Numbered from the stretch's first letter, positions 39,591-50,205 are shown. The stretch is 64,000 nucleotides of DNA from Pseudomonas oryzicola (GCF_014269185.2 NZ_JABWRZ020000001.1:521001-585000), one strand, 5' to 3'. Notes: generated by a model not told the origin, from the letters alone. Made by a program: numbers and translations.

Positions 39591-39697
39591 TGTGCCGCCC
39601 CTTCGCGGGTAAACCCGCTCCCACAGGTACAGCGCTGCCCTTGAGGTTGGCTTGGTTACTGTGGGAGCGGGTTTACCCGCGAAGAGGCCGGCACAGG
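39591..39697. repeat. REPIN, CGCGGGTAAACCCG type
   Basis: CTTCGCGGGTAAACCCGCTC-CCACAG (39601-39626) faces CTGTGGGAGCGGGTTTACCC-GCGAAGAGG (39659-39687). The two copies are almost exact inverted repeats with a 32-base spacer. This is the canonical P. putida REP core. It sits between convergent secB and trmL. Confidence 0.9.
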
Positions 39698-39704
39698 CTA
39701 TAGC

Positions 39705-40166
39705 TCAGCTCCCGGCAAACCCATTCTGCCGCCACGCCTCATACACCGTCACTGCCACGGTATTGGACAGGTTCAGGCTACGGCACCCTGGCCGCATCGG
39801 CAGGCGCAGGCGCTGTTCGGCCGGCAGGCTGTCCAGCACTTCGGTCGGCAAGCCACGGCTCTCGGGGCCGAACAGGAAGGCATCGCCCGGCTGGTAGGCC
39901 ACTTCGTGGAACGGCCGCGAGCCCTTGGTGGTGAACGCGAACAACCGTGGGTTACCGAGGCTCTCCAGGCATCCGGCCAGGCTCTCGTGGCGCTTGAGCG
40001 TGGCATACTCGTGGTAATCCAGCCCCGCGCGTCGCAGGCGCTTGTCATCCAGTTCGAAGCTGATGGGTTCGATCAGGTGCAGGTCGCAGCCGCTGTTGGC
40101 GCACAGGCGAATGATGTTGCCGGTATTCGGCGGAATTTCGGGTTGAAAAAGGATGACGTGAAACAT
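39705..40166 (-). CDS. trmL: tRNA (cytidine/uridine-34 2'-O) methyltransferase TrmL
   Basis: 153 residues from the ATG at 40166 ([17 protein letters not shown]). SPOUT-class (trefoil-knot) methyltransferase for wobble base 34 of two tRNA-Leu isoacceptors. SPOUT motifs: [26 protein letters not shown] (knot/SAM loop, ~98-107) and [20 protein letters not shown]. The open frame extends upstream to 40403 but that part is antisense to the next gene and unconserved. Its start codon overlaps the start of the divergent gene at 40165. Confidence 0.94.
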   Translation of the reverse strand: MFHVILFQPEIPPNTGNIIRLCANSGCDLHLIEPISFELDDKRLRRAGLDYHEYATLKRHESLAGCLESLGNPRLFAFTTKGSRPFHEVAYQPGDAFLFGPESRGLPTEVLDSLPAEQRLRLPMRPGCRSLNLSNTVAVTVYEAWRQNGFAGS

Positions 40167-40602
40167 GCACGGCTCCAAGCGTGAAGATGACGGGCATTCT
40201 ACCCCTGAACCGGACGTGCGTTCGAAGGCGTTCCCGCGGGTGATGCTATCCCTGGCGATTGTCGGCTTGATGGTGGGGCTGATGATCGGGCGCCTGACCA
40301 CGCCCGAGGAACGTGAACTGCAGCAAGTGCAGGTGGTGCAGGATGGCCTGGATCTGTGGTTCAACGCCGAGCCCCAGCTGCATGGTGAGAATGTGGAAGG
40401 CACGGTGGCGTTGCTGTTCCAGGCTCAGGGCAAGGGCCAGCAGGGGCAGTTGAGCCTGCAAGGCAAACCGGTGAGCTGGAAAGTGCAGAGGAGCAAGGAA
40501 GGCTTGCTGCTGACGGTGGTCGCCGCGCGCCCTCTGCACGGCGAATGGGCCGGTGCAGAGGACGCTGGGCGCTGGCGGGTGCAGGTGAAGCTGCACGAAT
40601 AA
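40165..40602 (+). CDS. Small membrane-anchored protein of unknown function
   Basis: 145 residues. Polar N terminus, one membrane helix (~27-43, [16 protein letters not shown]), then an all-polar ~100-residue periplasmic-looking domain with [13 protein letters not shown] and [17 protein letters not shown] do not recognise the family. The start is unsure: the ATG at 40165 shares the CATG with the trmL start, and an in-frame ATG at 40243 at the membrane helix is an alternative. It ends in a stop that lies inside a 61-base direct repeat. Reading frame, codon use and the clear helix support a real gene. Confidence 0.65.
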   Translation: MHGSKREDDGHSTPEPDVRSKAFPRVMLSLAIVGLMVGLMIGRLTTPEERELQQVQVVQDGLDLWFNAEPQLHGENVEGTVALLFQAQGKGQQGQLSLQGKPVSWKVQRSKEGLLLTVVAARPLHGEWAGAEDAGRWRVQVKLHE

Positions 40603-40710
40603 AAGAGGGGATTTCCCGGCCTGCCTGTACCGAGGTCCCCAAAACGGGCGGTGTTGCGAATAAAAGAGGGGTTCACCCGGCCTGCCTGTACCAGGGCCCC
40701 CGAAACTGGG
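40597..40710 (+). repeat. Tandem ~61-base direct repeat
   Basis: Copy 1 begins at 40597 and copy 2 at 40658; both start GAATAAAAGAGGGG and go on with CCCGGCCTGCCTGTACC and a G/C-rich GGNCCCC-AAA segment. Copy 1 contains the TAA stop of the upstream gene. The two differ at several positions, so the duplication is not recent. Confidence 0.75.
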
Positions 40711-40870
40711 TATGTATTGGCTATTGCAGGGGGCGTGCCAGTTTTGCAAAGCCCGTGAATATTGGGCTTTAAGGGTGAATTAGCCGTTTTTTGAGGGGAT
40801 TTGTGCCTTCGTGAGGTGCATCGGGCACAGGAACGGTGCATGGAGCCGATATCTGCTCTGGTTCTACAAA

Positions 40871-40965
40871 CGCATTCGCGGGTAAACCCGCTCCCACAAG
40901 TACGGCGCCGACCTTGAGGCTGGCGCTGTACTTGTGGGAGCGGGTTTACCCGCGAATGCGTCGGT
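40871..40965. repeat. REPIN, CGCGGGTAAACCCG type
   Basis: CGCATTCGCGGGTAAACCCG..CTCCCACAAGTAC (40871-40903) faces GTACTTGTGGGAGCGGGTTT..ACCCGCGAATGCG (40928-40960). The match is near perfect; the GCGCC-ACCTTGAGGCTG-GGCGC middle extends the stem. It lies just after the ntrC stop. Confidence 0.9.
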
Positions 40966-40980
40966 GCAGCCAGTCAAGGA

Positions 40981-42413
<1,433 letters not shown>

Positions 42414-42417
<4 letters not shown>

Positions 42418-43499
42418 GAGGCGGTGGCTCCTTGTTCCAGCGGCAGGTAGATCGAAAAGGCGGTGTGGCCTGCATGGCTTTCACATTCGATCAGGCCTTG
42501 GTGCTGGCTGATGATGTTCTGGGTAATGGCCAGGCCCAGCCCGGTCCCGTCCGGGCGGCCACTGACCATGGGATAGAAGAGGGTTTCCTGCAGTTCCGGC
42601 GGTATGCCGGGACCGTTGTCGATAATTTCCACGCGTGCCACCAGGCGATGGCGCACGTGGCCGATGGTGAACTGGCGCAGGGCTCGGCTGCGCAGGGTGA
42701 TGCGGCCCAGGCGCAGCTCGTTCTGCGAACTGATGGCCTGCATGGCGTTGCGCACGATGTTGAGCACGGCCTGGATCATCTGCTCGCGGTCGATCAGCAC
42801 GTCCGGCAGGCTGGGGTCGTAATCGCGCACCAAGGCGATGCAGCCCTGGCTTTCGGCTTCGACCAGGCTGCAGACTCGTTCCAGTACTTCGTGAATGTTG
42901 GTCATGGCCAGTGACGGCAGCTTGTTCGAACCGAGCATGCGGTCGACCAGGTTACGCAGGCGGTCGGCCTCCTCGATGATCACGTTGGTGTAGTCGCGCA
43001 GACCTTCCTCGGGCAATTCGCGCGCCAGCAGCTGGGCTGCGCCGCGGATGCCGCCGAGGGGGTTCTTGATTTCGTGGGCGAGGCCGCGCACCAGCATCTT
43101 GGTGGTTTCCTGCTTGCTTAGCTGGGCCTCTTCCTTGGTGATGCGCAGTAGCCGGTCACGCGGGTGCACTTCGAGCAGCAGCAGGGTTTGGCCCAGGTGC
43201 AGGATCGGCGTCACCGCGTAGTCGACGGTGATGGTCTGCCCGGTCAACGAAGTGAGCTGCGCTTCGCGCTTGGTGAACGGGTGCGCCTGCTCGACTGCCT
43301 GGCGCAACGAGCTAAGGGCCTCGCTCGATTCGGTGAACAGCTCGCTGATGAACTGCCCGTGGCTGCGCTGCCCACTGATAGCCAGCAGCATTTCCGCAGC
43401 CGGGTTCATGTATTCCAGGCACAGCTCGGAGTTGAGCAGTAGCGTGGCAGTGGTCAGGTTGTCCAGAAGCAGACGGTGCTGTGCATCGCTGATGGTCAT
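42414..43499 (-). CDS. ntrB: Nitrogen sensor kinase NtrB (GlnL)
   Basis: 361 residues from the ATG at 43499 (MTISDAQHRLLLDNL). A PAS domain (~8-110) precedes the dimerisation/phosphoacceptor region with His in LVRGLAHEIKNPLGG (~135-150). The ATP-binding HATPase_c has IIDNGPGIPPEL and GRPDGTGLGLAI (G boxes, ~300-335). Cytoplasmic; it phosphorylates or dephosphorylates NtrC under control of PII. Unlike in E. coli it does not follow glnA directly: a lipoprotein gene and ~1.3 kb intervene, and a candidate promoter of its own lies just upstream. Confidence 0.96.
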
Positions 43500-43594
43500 A
43501 AGGCGTCGTTGACCTCTTTTGGCGCTTGTCTGGCAGTGGGGCGGGCATGATTGGCCGCGCGGTGAGTCCGCTGGTTCCGGTCTCCCTGCAGAAA

Positions 43595-43610
43595 TGCAAG
43601 AAACAAACCA
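43595..43610 (-). promoter_or_regulatory. Candidate sigma-54 promoter of ntrBC
   Basis: Minus strand: TGGTTTG-TTTC-TTGCA. The GG and GC doublets have the right spacing and the -12 half matches the consensus TTGCA; the -24 half has three changes from TGGCACG. It ends about 96 bases before the ntrB start, with two NtrC-like sites 90-150 bases upstream. Confidence 0.45.
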
Positions 43611-43696
43611 AAGCTCCGAAAAGAAGCGGAATTGGCCGATAAGGGACCTGAAATTGCGCAAATATGCACCAGAAGGTTCTGATTCAGGGTTTCTTG

Positions 43697-43715
43697 TGAC
43701 CTTTTTTGGGGTGCA
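43697..43715. promoter_or_regulatory. Partial NtrC-type site upstream of ntrB
   Basis: TGACCTTTTTTGGGGTGCA: the right half-site GGTGCA is intact, the left half is degenerate. Positioned as an upstream activator site for the promoter at 43595-43610. Confidence 0.35.
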
Positions 43716-43738
43716 TCCAGCGGCCTCTGCCCTCTAGA

Positions 43739-43755
43739 TGCACCAATATGGAGCA
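43739..43755. promoter_or_regulatory. NtrC-type binding site upstream of ntrB
   Basis: TGCACCAATATGGAGCA: 17-base dyad of the form TGCACC-N5-GGTGCA with one mismatch. It lies directly after the end of the cupin/chorismate mutase gene. Confidence 0.6.
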
Positions 43756-43763
43756 TAGAAGTT

Positions 43764-44675
43764 TCAGTGCGGATCGCACAGTTGACCCGTTGCGCGAACC
43801 AAGGCTTGTTTCATCAGTGGCGATAAGCCGCGCTCGTTGATCGAGATCGTCAGCCGTTGGTTGCACGCGGAACCGCTATCGCTTGGCAGGCTGGCCAGAT
43901 GCTGCAGGAGCTTGGCTTGCAAGGCATCCAGCTCCGGGCGTAACTCCTGCTTGAGATCCCGACGAGGTGTATCTGGTGTTCGGCCTCGACTGTGCCAGCG
44001 GTTAAGCAAGCTGTATTGCACCATTTTGTGTGCTTCGATCTGGTCGGCGAAGAAAGCCGCTGCCCGTTCGGCTGGCAATTGGTAGCGCCAAGCGTTATTG
44101 CGCACGCCATCGAGTATTTGCAGCTCGCGCTTGCCGTCCTGCACGGGCTGACCTCTGTCCCATTTGTGTAGTGCGACGAACTCGGCGCTTGCCAGGCGCT
44201 GCTCAATAGCATCGAGCAAGGTATCCAGCGGCTCCTCGGCTGACGGCGGTCGCCCTGGGCACTGGTCTTGCGGCGTGGATAAGGCCAGTTCCTCGTTCGC
44301 GACGTGAAATATCATCACCGTGGCGGATTGTCGTGTCGTTCTGCCACGGTGCACCTCGCCTACCAGCTCAGCCAGCGTGTTGCCTGCAGTTAATGTCGTT
44401 CGCTTGCCGTCGCGGGTTTCCACCTCCAGTTCGCCCGTTTCCAGATAACCGAGGTTGAGCGCCTGGTGGCAGTGCCAGTCGAGGGTGGTATGGGGTGGAA
44501 TGCTGACTTTCACCAGTGATAGCACGGGCTGGCCATCCGGATAGTGGGTGTAGGGGGTGCCGTCCCAGCTGCCGGTGGCGCGATAAAGCACTTGCGACTG
44601 TACCGCCCCGGGTTGGCTGCTGCAGCCGGCGAGAAGGGCGGATAAGGTCAGAACTGCGGGTAGAAATCTGCGCAT
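43764..44675 (-). CDS. Lipoprotein fusing a cupin to an AroQ-gamma chorismate mutase
   Basis: 303 residues. Lipoprotein signal MRRFLPAVLTLSALLAGC with Cys at 18 and Ser at +2, so sorting to the outer membrane is expected. Residues ~33-125 are a cupin, with metal-type His 68 and 70 (DWHCH), Glu 79 (LETGELEVE) and His 109. Residues ~147-300 match secreted chorismate mutases: Arg160, Lys171 (HKWDRG), Asp180 and Arg183 keep the spacing of active-site residues in M. tuberculosis Rv1885c. Gln220 (IEAHKMVQY) is at the position of the catalytic Glu/Gln. Cys271 and Cys300 could form the disulfide seen in that enzyme. It lies between glnA and ntrBC. The function of the fusion is unknown to me; an exported chorismate mutase is inferred. 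Confidence 0.83.
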   Translation of the reverse strand: MRRFLPAVLTLSALLAGCSSQPGAVQSQVLYRATGSWDGTPYTHYPDGQPVLSLVKVSIPPHTTLDWHCHQALNLGYLETGELEVETRDGKRTTLTAGNTLAELVGEVHRGRTTRQSATVMIFHVANEELALSTPQDQCPGRPPSAEEPLDTLLDAIEQRLASAEFVALHKWDRGQPVQDGKRELQILDGVRNNAWRYQLPAERAAAFFADQIEAHKMVQYSLLNRWHSRGRTPDTPRRDLKQELRPELDALQAKLLQHLASLPSDSGSACNQRLTISINERGLSPLMKQALVRATGQLCDPH

Positions 44676-44780
44676 AGCATGACGTCCGTTGTGAATGGGC
44701 GTCTACCTTGAGAGTGCTTGCTACAGGGAAATGTCAGTAACATCCCTTTGCTTTGTAGGAGCGAGATCGATTAAAGCGAA

Positions 44781-44812
44781 GAAAATAAAACGGCCTCCCG
44801 AGGGAGGCCGTT
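44781..44812 (-). terminator. glnA terminator
   Basis: AACGGCCTCCC-GA-GGGAGGCCGTT, an 11-base perfect stem, followed on the minus strand by TTTTATTTT. It separates glnA from the lipoprotein gene. Confidence 0.93.
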
Positions 44813-44846
44813 GTGATCATGTCATCAGCGCGAGGCGCCGATCAGA

Positions 44847-46253
44847 TCAGCAGCTGTAGTACAGCTCGTATTCCAGCGGGTGTACGAAGGTACGGACCTT
44901 GATCTCTTCTTCGCTCTTCAGCTCGATGAAGGCATCGATGAAGTCGTCGGAGAACACGCCGCCCTTGGTCAGGAACGCACGGCCCTTGTCCAGCTCTTCC
45001 AGGGCCTCCTTCAGGCTGCCGCAAACCTGCGGAATGTCCTTGGCCTCTTCAGGCGGCAGGTCGTACAGGTTCTTGTCGGCCGCATCGCCTGGGTGGATCT
45101 TGTTCTGGATACCGTCCAGGCCGGCCATCAGCAGGGCCGCGAAGGCCAGGTACGGGTTGGCCGATGGGTCCGGGAAGCGTGCTTCGATACGGCGGGCTTT
45201 CGGGCTGCCAACGTAAGGAATACGGATCGAGGCGGAGCGGTTGCGAGCCGAGTAGGCCAGCATTACCGGGGCTTCGAAGCCTGGGACCAGACGCTTGTAG
45301 GAGTTGGTCGACGGGTTGGTGAAGCCGTTCAGGGCCTTGCCGTGCTTGATGATGCCGCCGATGAAGTACAGGGCGGTGTCGGACAGGCCGGCATAGCCTT
45401 CACCGGCGAAGGTGTTCTTGCCGTCTTTCCAGATCGACATGTGCACGTGCATGCCCGAGCCGTTGTCGCCGTACAGTGGCTTCGGCATGAAGGTGGCGGT
45501 GCGGCCGTAAGCGTCGGCAACGTTGTGCACCACGTACTTCAGGGCCTGTACTTCGTCAGCCTTCTTCACCAGGGTGTTGAACTTGACGCCGATTTCGTTC
45601 TGACCGGCAGTCGCCACTTCGTGGTGGTGGACTTCGACGGTCTGGCCCATTTCTTCCAGTGCGTTGCACATGGCAGTACGGATTTCGTGGTCGTGGTCGA
45701 ACGGCGGGACCGGGAAGTAGCCGCCTTTCACGCCTGGACGGTGGCCCTTGTTGCCGCCTTCGATGTCAGCGCCGGTCATCCACGAGCCTTGCTCGGAGAA
45801 GATCTTGAACATCGAACCGGAGATGTCCGACTGGAACTTCACCTCGTCGAAGATGAAGAACTCTGGTTCGGGGCCGGCGAATACGGTGTCACCGATGCCG
45901 GTGCTCTTCAGGTACTCTTCGGCACGCTTGGCGATGGCGCGTGGGTCACGGTCGTAGCCCTGCATGCTCGACGGATCGACGATGTCGCAGGTCAGGATCA
46001 GGGTCGGTTCTTCGGTGAACGGGTCCAGTACGGCAGTTTCGTCGACCGGCATCAGAATCATGTCGGAGGCTTCGATGCCTTTCCAGCCAGCGATGGAGGA
46101 GCCGTCGAACATCTTGCCGACTTCGAAGAAGTCGTCGTCCAGCGCATCACGCGCCGGCATGGTCACGTGGTGCTGAGTGCCTTTGGTGTCCGTGAAACGC
46201 AGATCAATCCACTTGACGTCATGATCTTTGATGAGTTGAACCGACTTCGACAT
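44847..46253 (-). CDS. glnA: Glutamine synthetase GlnA (type I)
   Basis: 468 residues. Makes glutamine from glutamate, ammonia and ATP; dodecamer in the cytoplasm. Seen: the N-terminal beta-grasp with [11 protein letters not shown], the catalytic metal-binding [11 protein letters not shown], and [10 protein letters not shown] (~265-275). [11 protein letters not shown] is the ATP/glutamate-site segment (~340), and the adenylylation Tyr lies in [10 protein letters not shown] (~396). That Tyr marks the GlnE-regulated beta subtype. It has a sigma-54 promoter and NtrC sites upstream. It pairs with gltBD at 3470-9440 as the GS-GOGAT cycle. Confidence 0.98.
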   Translation of the reverse strand: MSKSVQLIKDHDVKWIDLRFTDTKGTQHHVTMPARDALDDDFFEVGKMFDGSSIAGWKGIEASDMILMPVDETAVLDPFTEEPTLILTCDIVDPSSMQGYDRDPRAIAKRAEEYLKSTGIGDTVFAGPEPEFFIFDEVKFQSDISGSMFKIFSEQGSWMTGADIEGGNKGHRPGVKGGYFPVPPFDHDHEIRTAMCNALEEMGQTVEVHHHEVATAGQNEIGVKFNTLVKKADEVQALKYVVHNVADAYGRTATFMPKPLYGDNGSGMHVHMSIWKDGKNTFAGEGYAGLSDTALYFIGGIIKHGKALNGFTNPSTNSYKRLVPGFEAPVMLAYSARNRSASIRIPYVGSPKARRIEARFPDPSANPYLAFAALLMAGLDGIQNKIHPGDAADKNLYDLPPEEAKDIPQVCGSLKEALEELDKGRAFLTKGGVFSDDFIDAFIELKSEEEIKVRTFVHPLEYELYYSC

Positions 46254-46352
46254 GTTGTCCTCCGGATGGTCTAGGGCGCGGTGGGCCGCTGCCCTGGAAA
46301 AAGGGTGTTGCCGGGCGCGGATAGTCGGCCAAGCGTACCTGCCTCACAAGGG

Positions 46353-46368
46353 AGCAAATTGCATGCCA
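46353..46368 (-). promoter_or_regulatory. sigma-54 promoter of glnA
   Basis: Minus strand: TGGCATG-CAAT-TTGCT, one or two changes from consensus TGGCACG-N4-TTGCA/T, with correct GG/GC spacing. Transcription would start near 46342, about 90 bases before the glnA ATG. Two NtrC sites lie ~75-125 bases further upstream. Confidence 0.82.
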
Positions 46369-46441
46369 GTGCCCGAAAATGGCGAGCGCGGGATAAAAAG
46401 GGGCGTTTGTGGGCACCTGCCGGCATGTCGGGTGGAAAAAA

Positions 46442-46458
46442 TGCACCCTTAAGATGCG
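46442..46458. promoter_or_regulatory. NtrC-type site, proximal, for glnA
   Basis: TGCACCCTTAAGATGCG: TGCACC-N5-GGTGCA form with two changes in the right half. Confidence 0.55.
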
Positions 46459-46470
46459 AATTTTGGTAGC

Positions 46471-46491
46471 AGTGCACTAATAGTGTGCACT
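46471..46491. promoter_or_regulatory. NtrC-type site, distal, for glnA
   Basis: The dyad AGTGCAC (46471-46477) / GTGCACT (46485-46491) contains TGCACTAATAGTGTGCA (46473-46489), close to the NtrC sites of enteric glnA. Together with the proximal site it makes an enhancer-like pair ~29 bases apart. The remaining gap to thiI holds a REPIN and a -10 box. Confidence 0.7.
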
Positions 46492-46518
46492 GGTTGGGTG
46501 GTGTGCTTTCTTTGGGGG

Positions 46519-46612
46519 CTCTTCGCGGGTGGACTCGCTCCCACAGGGGCTGCACAGCCTTCGAAATCTGTGTGGCCCCTGTGGGCGCGGGTTTGCCCGC
46601 GAAAGGGCCGGA
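46519..46612. repeat. REPIN between glnA and thiI
   Basis: CTCTTCGCGGGTGGACTCGC..TCCCACAGGGGC (46519-46550) faces GCCCCTGTGGGCGCGGGTTT..GCCCGCGAAAGGG (46575-46607). It is the more diverged form of the CGCGGGT type. Confidence 0.8.
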
Positions 46613-46692
46613 CCAGGCTGCGCAAAACCCGCCCTGTGCATTTATCTGAAAGCTTCTGATCAAAAGTTGGTCAAATCCTGAGCAATTTCCGC

Positions 46693-46698
46693 TATAAT
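46693..46698 (+). promoter_or_regulatory. -10 box for thiI
   Basis: Perfect TATAAT 45 bases before the thiI ATG, in an AT-rich stretch. The best -35 (TTGGTC, 46667) is at a long 20-base spacing, so the -35 is uncertain. Confidence 0.55.
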
Positions 46699-46742
46699 TC
46701 GCGCCCCTCATTTTCGGCAGGCCCTGCGCGCGCTGTTAACCA

Positions 46743-48197
46743 ATGAAACTTATCGTCAAAGTCTTCCCAGAAATCACCATCAAGAGCCGGCCGGTGCGCA
46801 AGCGCTTCATCCGCCAGCTCGGCAAGAATATCCGCAACGTGCTCAAGGACCTCGACCCTGAGCTCGTGGTCGATGGTGTCTGGGACAATCTCGAAGTGGT
46901 CACCCGCGTCGAAGACGAGAAAGCCCAGCGCGAGATGATCGAGCGCCTCACCTGCACACCGGGTATCACCCACTTCCTGCAGGTAGAGGAGTACCCACTG
47001 GGGGACTTCGACGACATCGTTGCCAAGTGCAAGCACCACTTCGGCCATTTGCTGGCCGGCAAGTACTTCGCCGTGCGCTGCAAGCGCGGCGGCCACCATG
47101 ACTTCACCTCGATGGACGTCGACCGCTACGTCGGCAGCCAGCTGCGCCAGCAATGCGGCGCCGCCGGTATCGAGCTGAAGAGCCCGGATGTACTGGTGCG
47201 CATCGAAATCCGCGACCAACGCCTGTACGTGATCCATAGCCAGCACAACGGCATCGGCGGCTACCCGCTGGGTGCCCTGGAGCAGACCCTGGTGCTGATG
47301 TCCGGTGGCTTCGATTCCACCGTGGCGGCCTACCAGATGATGCGTCGTGGCCTGATGACCCATTTCTGCTTCTTCAACCTCGGTGGCCGTGCCCACGAGT
47401 TGGGTGTAATGGAAGTGGCCCACTACCTGTGGAAGAAGTACGGCAGCAGCCAGCGCGTGCTGTTCATCAGCGTGCCGTTCGAAGAAGTGGTCGGCGAGAT
47501 CCTCAACAAGGTCGACAACAGCTACATGGGCGTAACGCTCAAACGCATGATGCTGCGTGGTGCGGCCCATATGGCAGACCGCCTGCAGATCGATGCGCTG
47601 GTGACCGGCGAGGCGATTTCCCAGGTGTCCAGCCAGACCCTGCCGAACCTGTCGATCATCGACTCGGCCACCGACAAACTGGTGCTGCGCCCGCTGCTGG
47701 CCAGCCACAAGCAGGACATCATCGACCAGGCCACCGAGATCGGCACCGCCGACTTCGCCAAGCACATGCCAGAATATTGCGGCGTGATCTCGGTGAACCC
47801 GACCACGCATGCCAAGCGTCATCGCATGGAGCATGAAGAGAAGCAGTTCGACATGGCCGTGCTGGAGCGCGCCCTGGAGCGGGCCAAGTTCATTTCCATC
47901 GATCATGTGATCGATGAGCTGGGCAAGGACATCGAAATCGAGGAAGTGACCGAGGCGCTGCCCGGGCAGATCGTCATCGACATTCGTCACCCCGATGCCC
48001 AGGAAGACGAACCTCTGGTGCTGGACGGTATCGAAGTCCAGGCCATGCCGTTCTATGCCATCAACAGCAAGTTCAAGCACCTGGACGCCAATCGCCAGTA
48101 CTTGCTGTATTGCGACAAAGGTGTGATGAGCCGTCTGCACGCACACCACCTGCTCAGTGAGGGACATGCCAATGTGCGTGTTTATCGTCCGGCATAA
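46743..48197 (+). CDS. thiI: tRNA 4-thiouridine synthase / sulfurtransferase ThiI
   Basis: 484 residues. It activates U8 of tRNA with ATP and inserts sulfur; in enteric bacteria it also supplies sulfur for thiamin thiazole. N-terminal ferredoxin-like and THUMP domains (~1-165), PP-loop SGGFDSTVA (~184-192) and a C-terminal rhodanese domain (~400-484). That domain has its persulfide Cys at ~457 in [15 protein letters not shown] second conserved Cys is in MPEYCGVIS (~344). Both are kept, so both roles are possible. Only a weak ribosome site precedes the ATG. It is divergent from glnA. Confidence 0.97.
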   Translation: MKLIVKVFPEITIKSRPVRKRFIRQLGKNIRNVLKDLDPELVVDGVWDNLEVVTRVEDEKAQREMIERLTCTPGITHFLQVEEYPLGDFDDIVAKCKHHFGHLLAGKYFAVRCKRGGHHDFTSMDVDRYVGSQLRQQCGAAGIELKSPDVLVRIEIRDQRLYVIHSQHNGIGGYPLGALEQTLVLMSGGFDSTVAAYQMMRRGLMTHFCFFNLGGRAHELGVMEVAHYLWKKYGSSQRVLFISVPFEEVVGEILNKVDNSYMGVTLKRMMLRGAAHMADRLQIDALVTGEAISQVSSQTLPNLSIIDSATDKLVLRPLLASHKQDIIDQATEIGTADFAKHMPEYCGVISVNPTTHAKRHRMEHEEKQFDMAVLERALERAKFISIDHVIDELGKDIEIEEVTEALPGQIVIDIRHPDAQEDEPLVLDGIEVQAMPFYAINSKFKHLDANRQYLLYCDKGVMSRLHAHHLLSEGHANVRVYRPA

Positions 48198-48324
48198 GAC
48201 GCCAGGGCTGTATGGCGGCAGCATCCGCCATCGCCCTCCCGACCATCGGGCCCGCTGAGCCTCAAAGCGTACATATTCGCCGCCTACACTGGCGGCAACC
48301 GAATCCTCTGATCGAGATACAGTT

Positions 48325-50145
48325 GTGATCGAAAATCTGCGTAACATCGCCATCATCGCCCACGTTGACCATGGTAAAACCACCCTGGTAGACAAACTCC
48401 TGCGCCAGTCCGGCACCCTGGAGCGTAACGAGCTCAACGACGAGCGCGTGATGGACTCCAACGACCAGGAAAAAGAGCGCGGCATTACCATCCTGGCGAA
48501 AAACACCGCCATCAACTGGAACGGCTACCACATCAACATCGTCGACACCCCCGGCCACGCCGACTTCGGTGGCGAGGTTGAGCGTGTAATGTCGATGGTC
48601 GACTCCGTGCTGCTGCTGGTCGATGCCCAGGACGGCCCGATGCCGCAAACCCGCTTCGTGACCAAGAAGGCTTTCGAAGCTGGCCTGAAGCCGATCGTCG
48701 TGATCAACAAGGTTGACCGCCCAGGCGCGCGTCCTGACTGGGTTCTGGACCAGATCTTCGACCTGTTCGACAACCTCGGTGCCACCGACGACCAGCTGGA
48801 CTTCCAGGTTGTCTACGCCTCGGCACTGAACGGCATCGCCGGTCTGGACCACACCGCCATGGCCGAAGACATGACCCCGCTGTACCAGTCGATCGTCGAC
48901 AACGTACCGGCGCCGAACGTTGACGTCGATGGCCCGTTCCAGATGCAGATCTCCGCTCTGGACTACAACAGCTTCCTCGGTGTTATCGGTGTTGGCCGTA
49001 TCGCCCGTGGTCGTATCAAGCCGAACACCCCGGTTGTTGCCATCGACACCGAAGGCAAGAAGCGTAACGGCCGTATCCTCAAGCTGATGGGCCACCACGG
49101 CCTGCACCGCGTCGACGTTGAAGAAGCTCAGGCTGGCGACATCGTCTGCATCAGCGGTTTCGACGAGCTGTTCATCTCCGACACCCTGTGCGACATGAAC
49201 CACGTCGAGGCGATGAAGCCACTGACCGTTGACGAGCCGACCGTTTCGATGACCTTCCAGGTCAACGACTCGCCGTTCTGCGGCAAGGAAGGCAAGTTCG
49301 TCACCAGCCGTAACATCAAGGAACGTCTGGACAAAGAGCTGCTGTACAACGTTGCACTGCGCGTTGAAGAAGGCGACTCGGCTGACAAGTTCAAGGTTTC
49401 CGGCCGTGGTGAGCTGCACCTGTCGGTACTGATCGAAACCATGCGCCGTGAAGGCTTCGAGATGGCTGTGGGCCGTCCTGAAGTGATCATCCGCGAGGTG
49501 AACGGCGTCAAGCAGGAACCGTACGAGAACGTCACCATCGACATCCCTGAAGAATCGCAGGGCAAGGTCATGGAAGAAATGGGCCTGCGTAAAGGCGACC
49601 TGACCAACATGGCGCCGGATGGCAAGGGCCGTGTACGTCTGGAGTACAACGTACCTGCTCGCGGCCTGATCGGTTTCCGTAACCAGTTCCTGACCCTGAC
49701 CAACGGTGCGGGCATCCTGACCTCGATCTTCGATCGCTACGACACCATGAAGCCAGGCCACATGTCCGGCCGCCTGAACGGCGTACTGGTATCGATCGAG
49801 ACCGGCAAGGCGCTGACCTACTCGCTGGAAACCCTGCAGGCGCGTGGCAAGCTGTTCATCGAGCACGGCCAGGACATCTACAACGGTCAGATCATCGGCC
49901 TGAACAGCCGTGACAACGACCTGGGCGTGAACCCGACCAAAGGCAAGAAGCTCGACAACATGCGTGCTTCGGGCAAGGACGAAGTCATCGCCCTGGTGCC
50001 GCCGGTTCGCCACACCCTGGAACAGGCCCTGGAATTCATCCAGGACGACGAGCTGTGCGAAGTCACGCCGAAGTCGATCCGCCTGCGCAAGAAGATCCTG
50101 GACGAAGGCGAGCGTACCCGCGCGGCCAAGAAAGCCAAGGCTTGA
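48325..50145 (+). CDS. typA: Ribosome-associated GTPase TypA/BipA
   Basis: 606 residues from a GTG at 48325 ([18 protein letters not shown]). Translation-factor-type GTPase with G1 [10 protein letters not shown] (~12-21), G2 RGITI, G3 [10 protein letters not shown] and G4 NKVD. EF-G-like domains II, III and V and a BipA-specific C-terminal domain (~485-606) with [12 protein letters not shown] and an Arg/Lys-rich end. It helps 50S assembly and growth under stress or cold (family knowledge). The ribosome site is weak (CGAGATAC). A strong terminator follows. Confidence 0.97.
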   Translation: MIENLRNIAIIAHVDHGKTTLVDKLLRQSGTLERNELNDERVMDSNDQEKERGITILAKNTAINWNGYHINIVDTPGHADFGGEVERVMSMVDSVLLLVDAQDGPMPQTRFVTKKAFEAGLKPIVVINKVDRPGARPDWVLDQIFDLFDNLGATDDQLDFQVVYASALNGIAGLDHTAMAEDMTPLYQSIVDNVPAPNVDVDGPFQMQISALDYNSFLGVIGVGRIARGRIKPNTPVVAIDTEGKKRNGRILKLMGHHGLHRVDVEEAQAGDIVCISGFDELFISDTLCDMNHVEAMKPLTVDEPTVSMTFQVNDSPFCGKEGKFVTSRNIKERLDKELLYNVALRVEEGDSADKFKVSGRGELHLSVLIETMRREGFEMAVGRPEVIIREVNGVKQEPYENVTIDIPEESQGKVMEEMGLRKGDLTNMAPDGKGRVRLEYNVPARGLIGFRNQFLTLTNGAGILTSIFDRYDTMKPGHMSGRLNGVLVSIETGKALTYSLETLQARGKLFIEHGQDIYNGQIIGLNSRDNDLGVNPTKGKKLDNMRASGKDEVIALVPPVRHTLEQALEFIQDDELCEVTPKSIRLRKKILDEGERTRAAKKAKA

Positions 50146-50167
50146 TCGTCTAGCTTGAGCTGAAAGA

Positions 50168-50205
50168 AACGCCCCTGGTCGCAAGCCCAGGGGCGTTTTT
50201 GTTTA
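50168..50205 (+). terminator. typA terminator
   Basis: AACGCCCCTGG-TCGCAAGC-CCAGGGGCGTT followed by TTTTGTTT. Confidence 0.93.

Noticed and set aside
40545..40772. Small plus-strand frame over the 61-base repeats
   Set aside because: It is created by reading through the duplicated DNA; no ribosome site or independent support.
40607..40965. CRISPR-like array from repeated palindromes near ntrC
   Set aside because: There are only two direct copies plus a REPIN, no regular spacers and no cas genes.
43590..43605. NtrC dyad at TTGCGCAAATATGCACCA (43656-43673 region)
   Set aside because: The half-sites are in the wrong relative order (GCGCA...GCACC instead of GCACC...GGTGC), so I did not list it as a site.
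48262..50184. 640-codon minus-strand open frame opposite typA
   Set aside because: Shadow of the strongly conserved typA reading frame.
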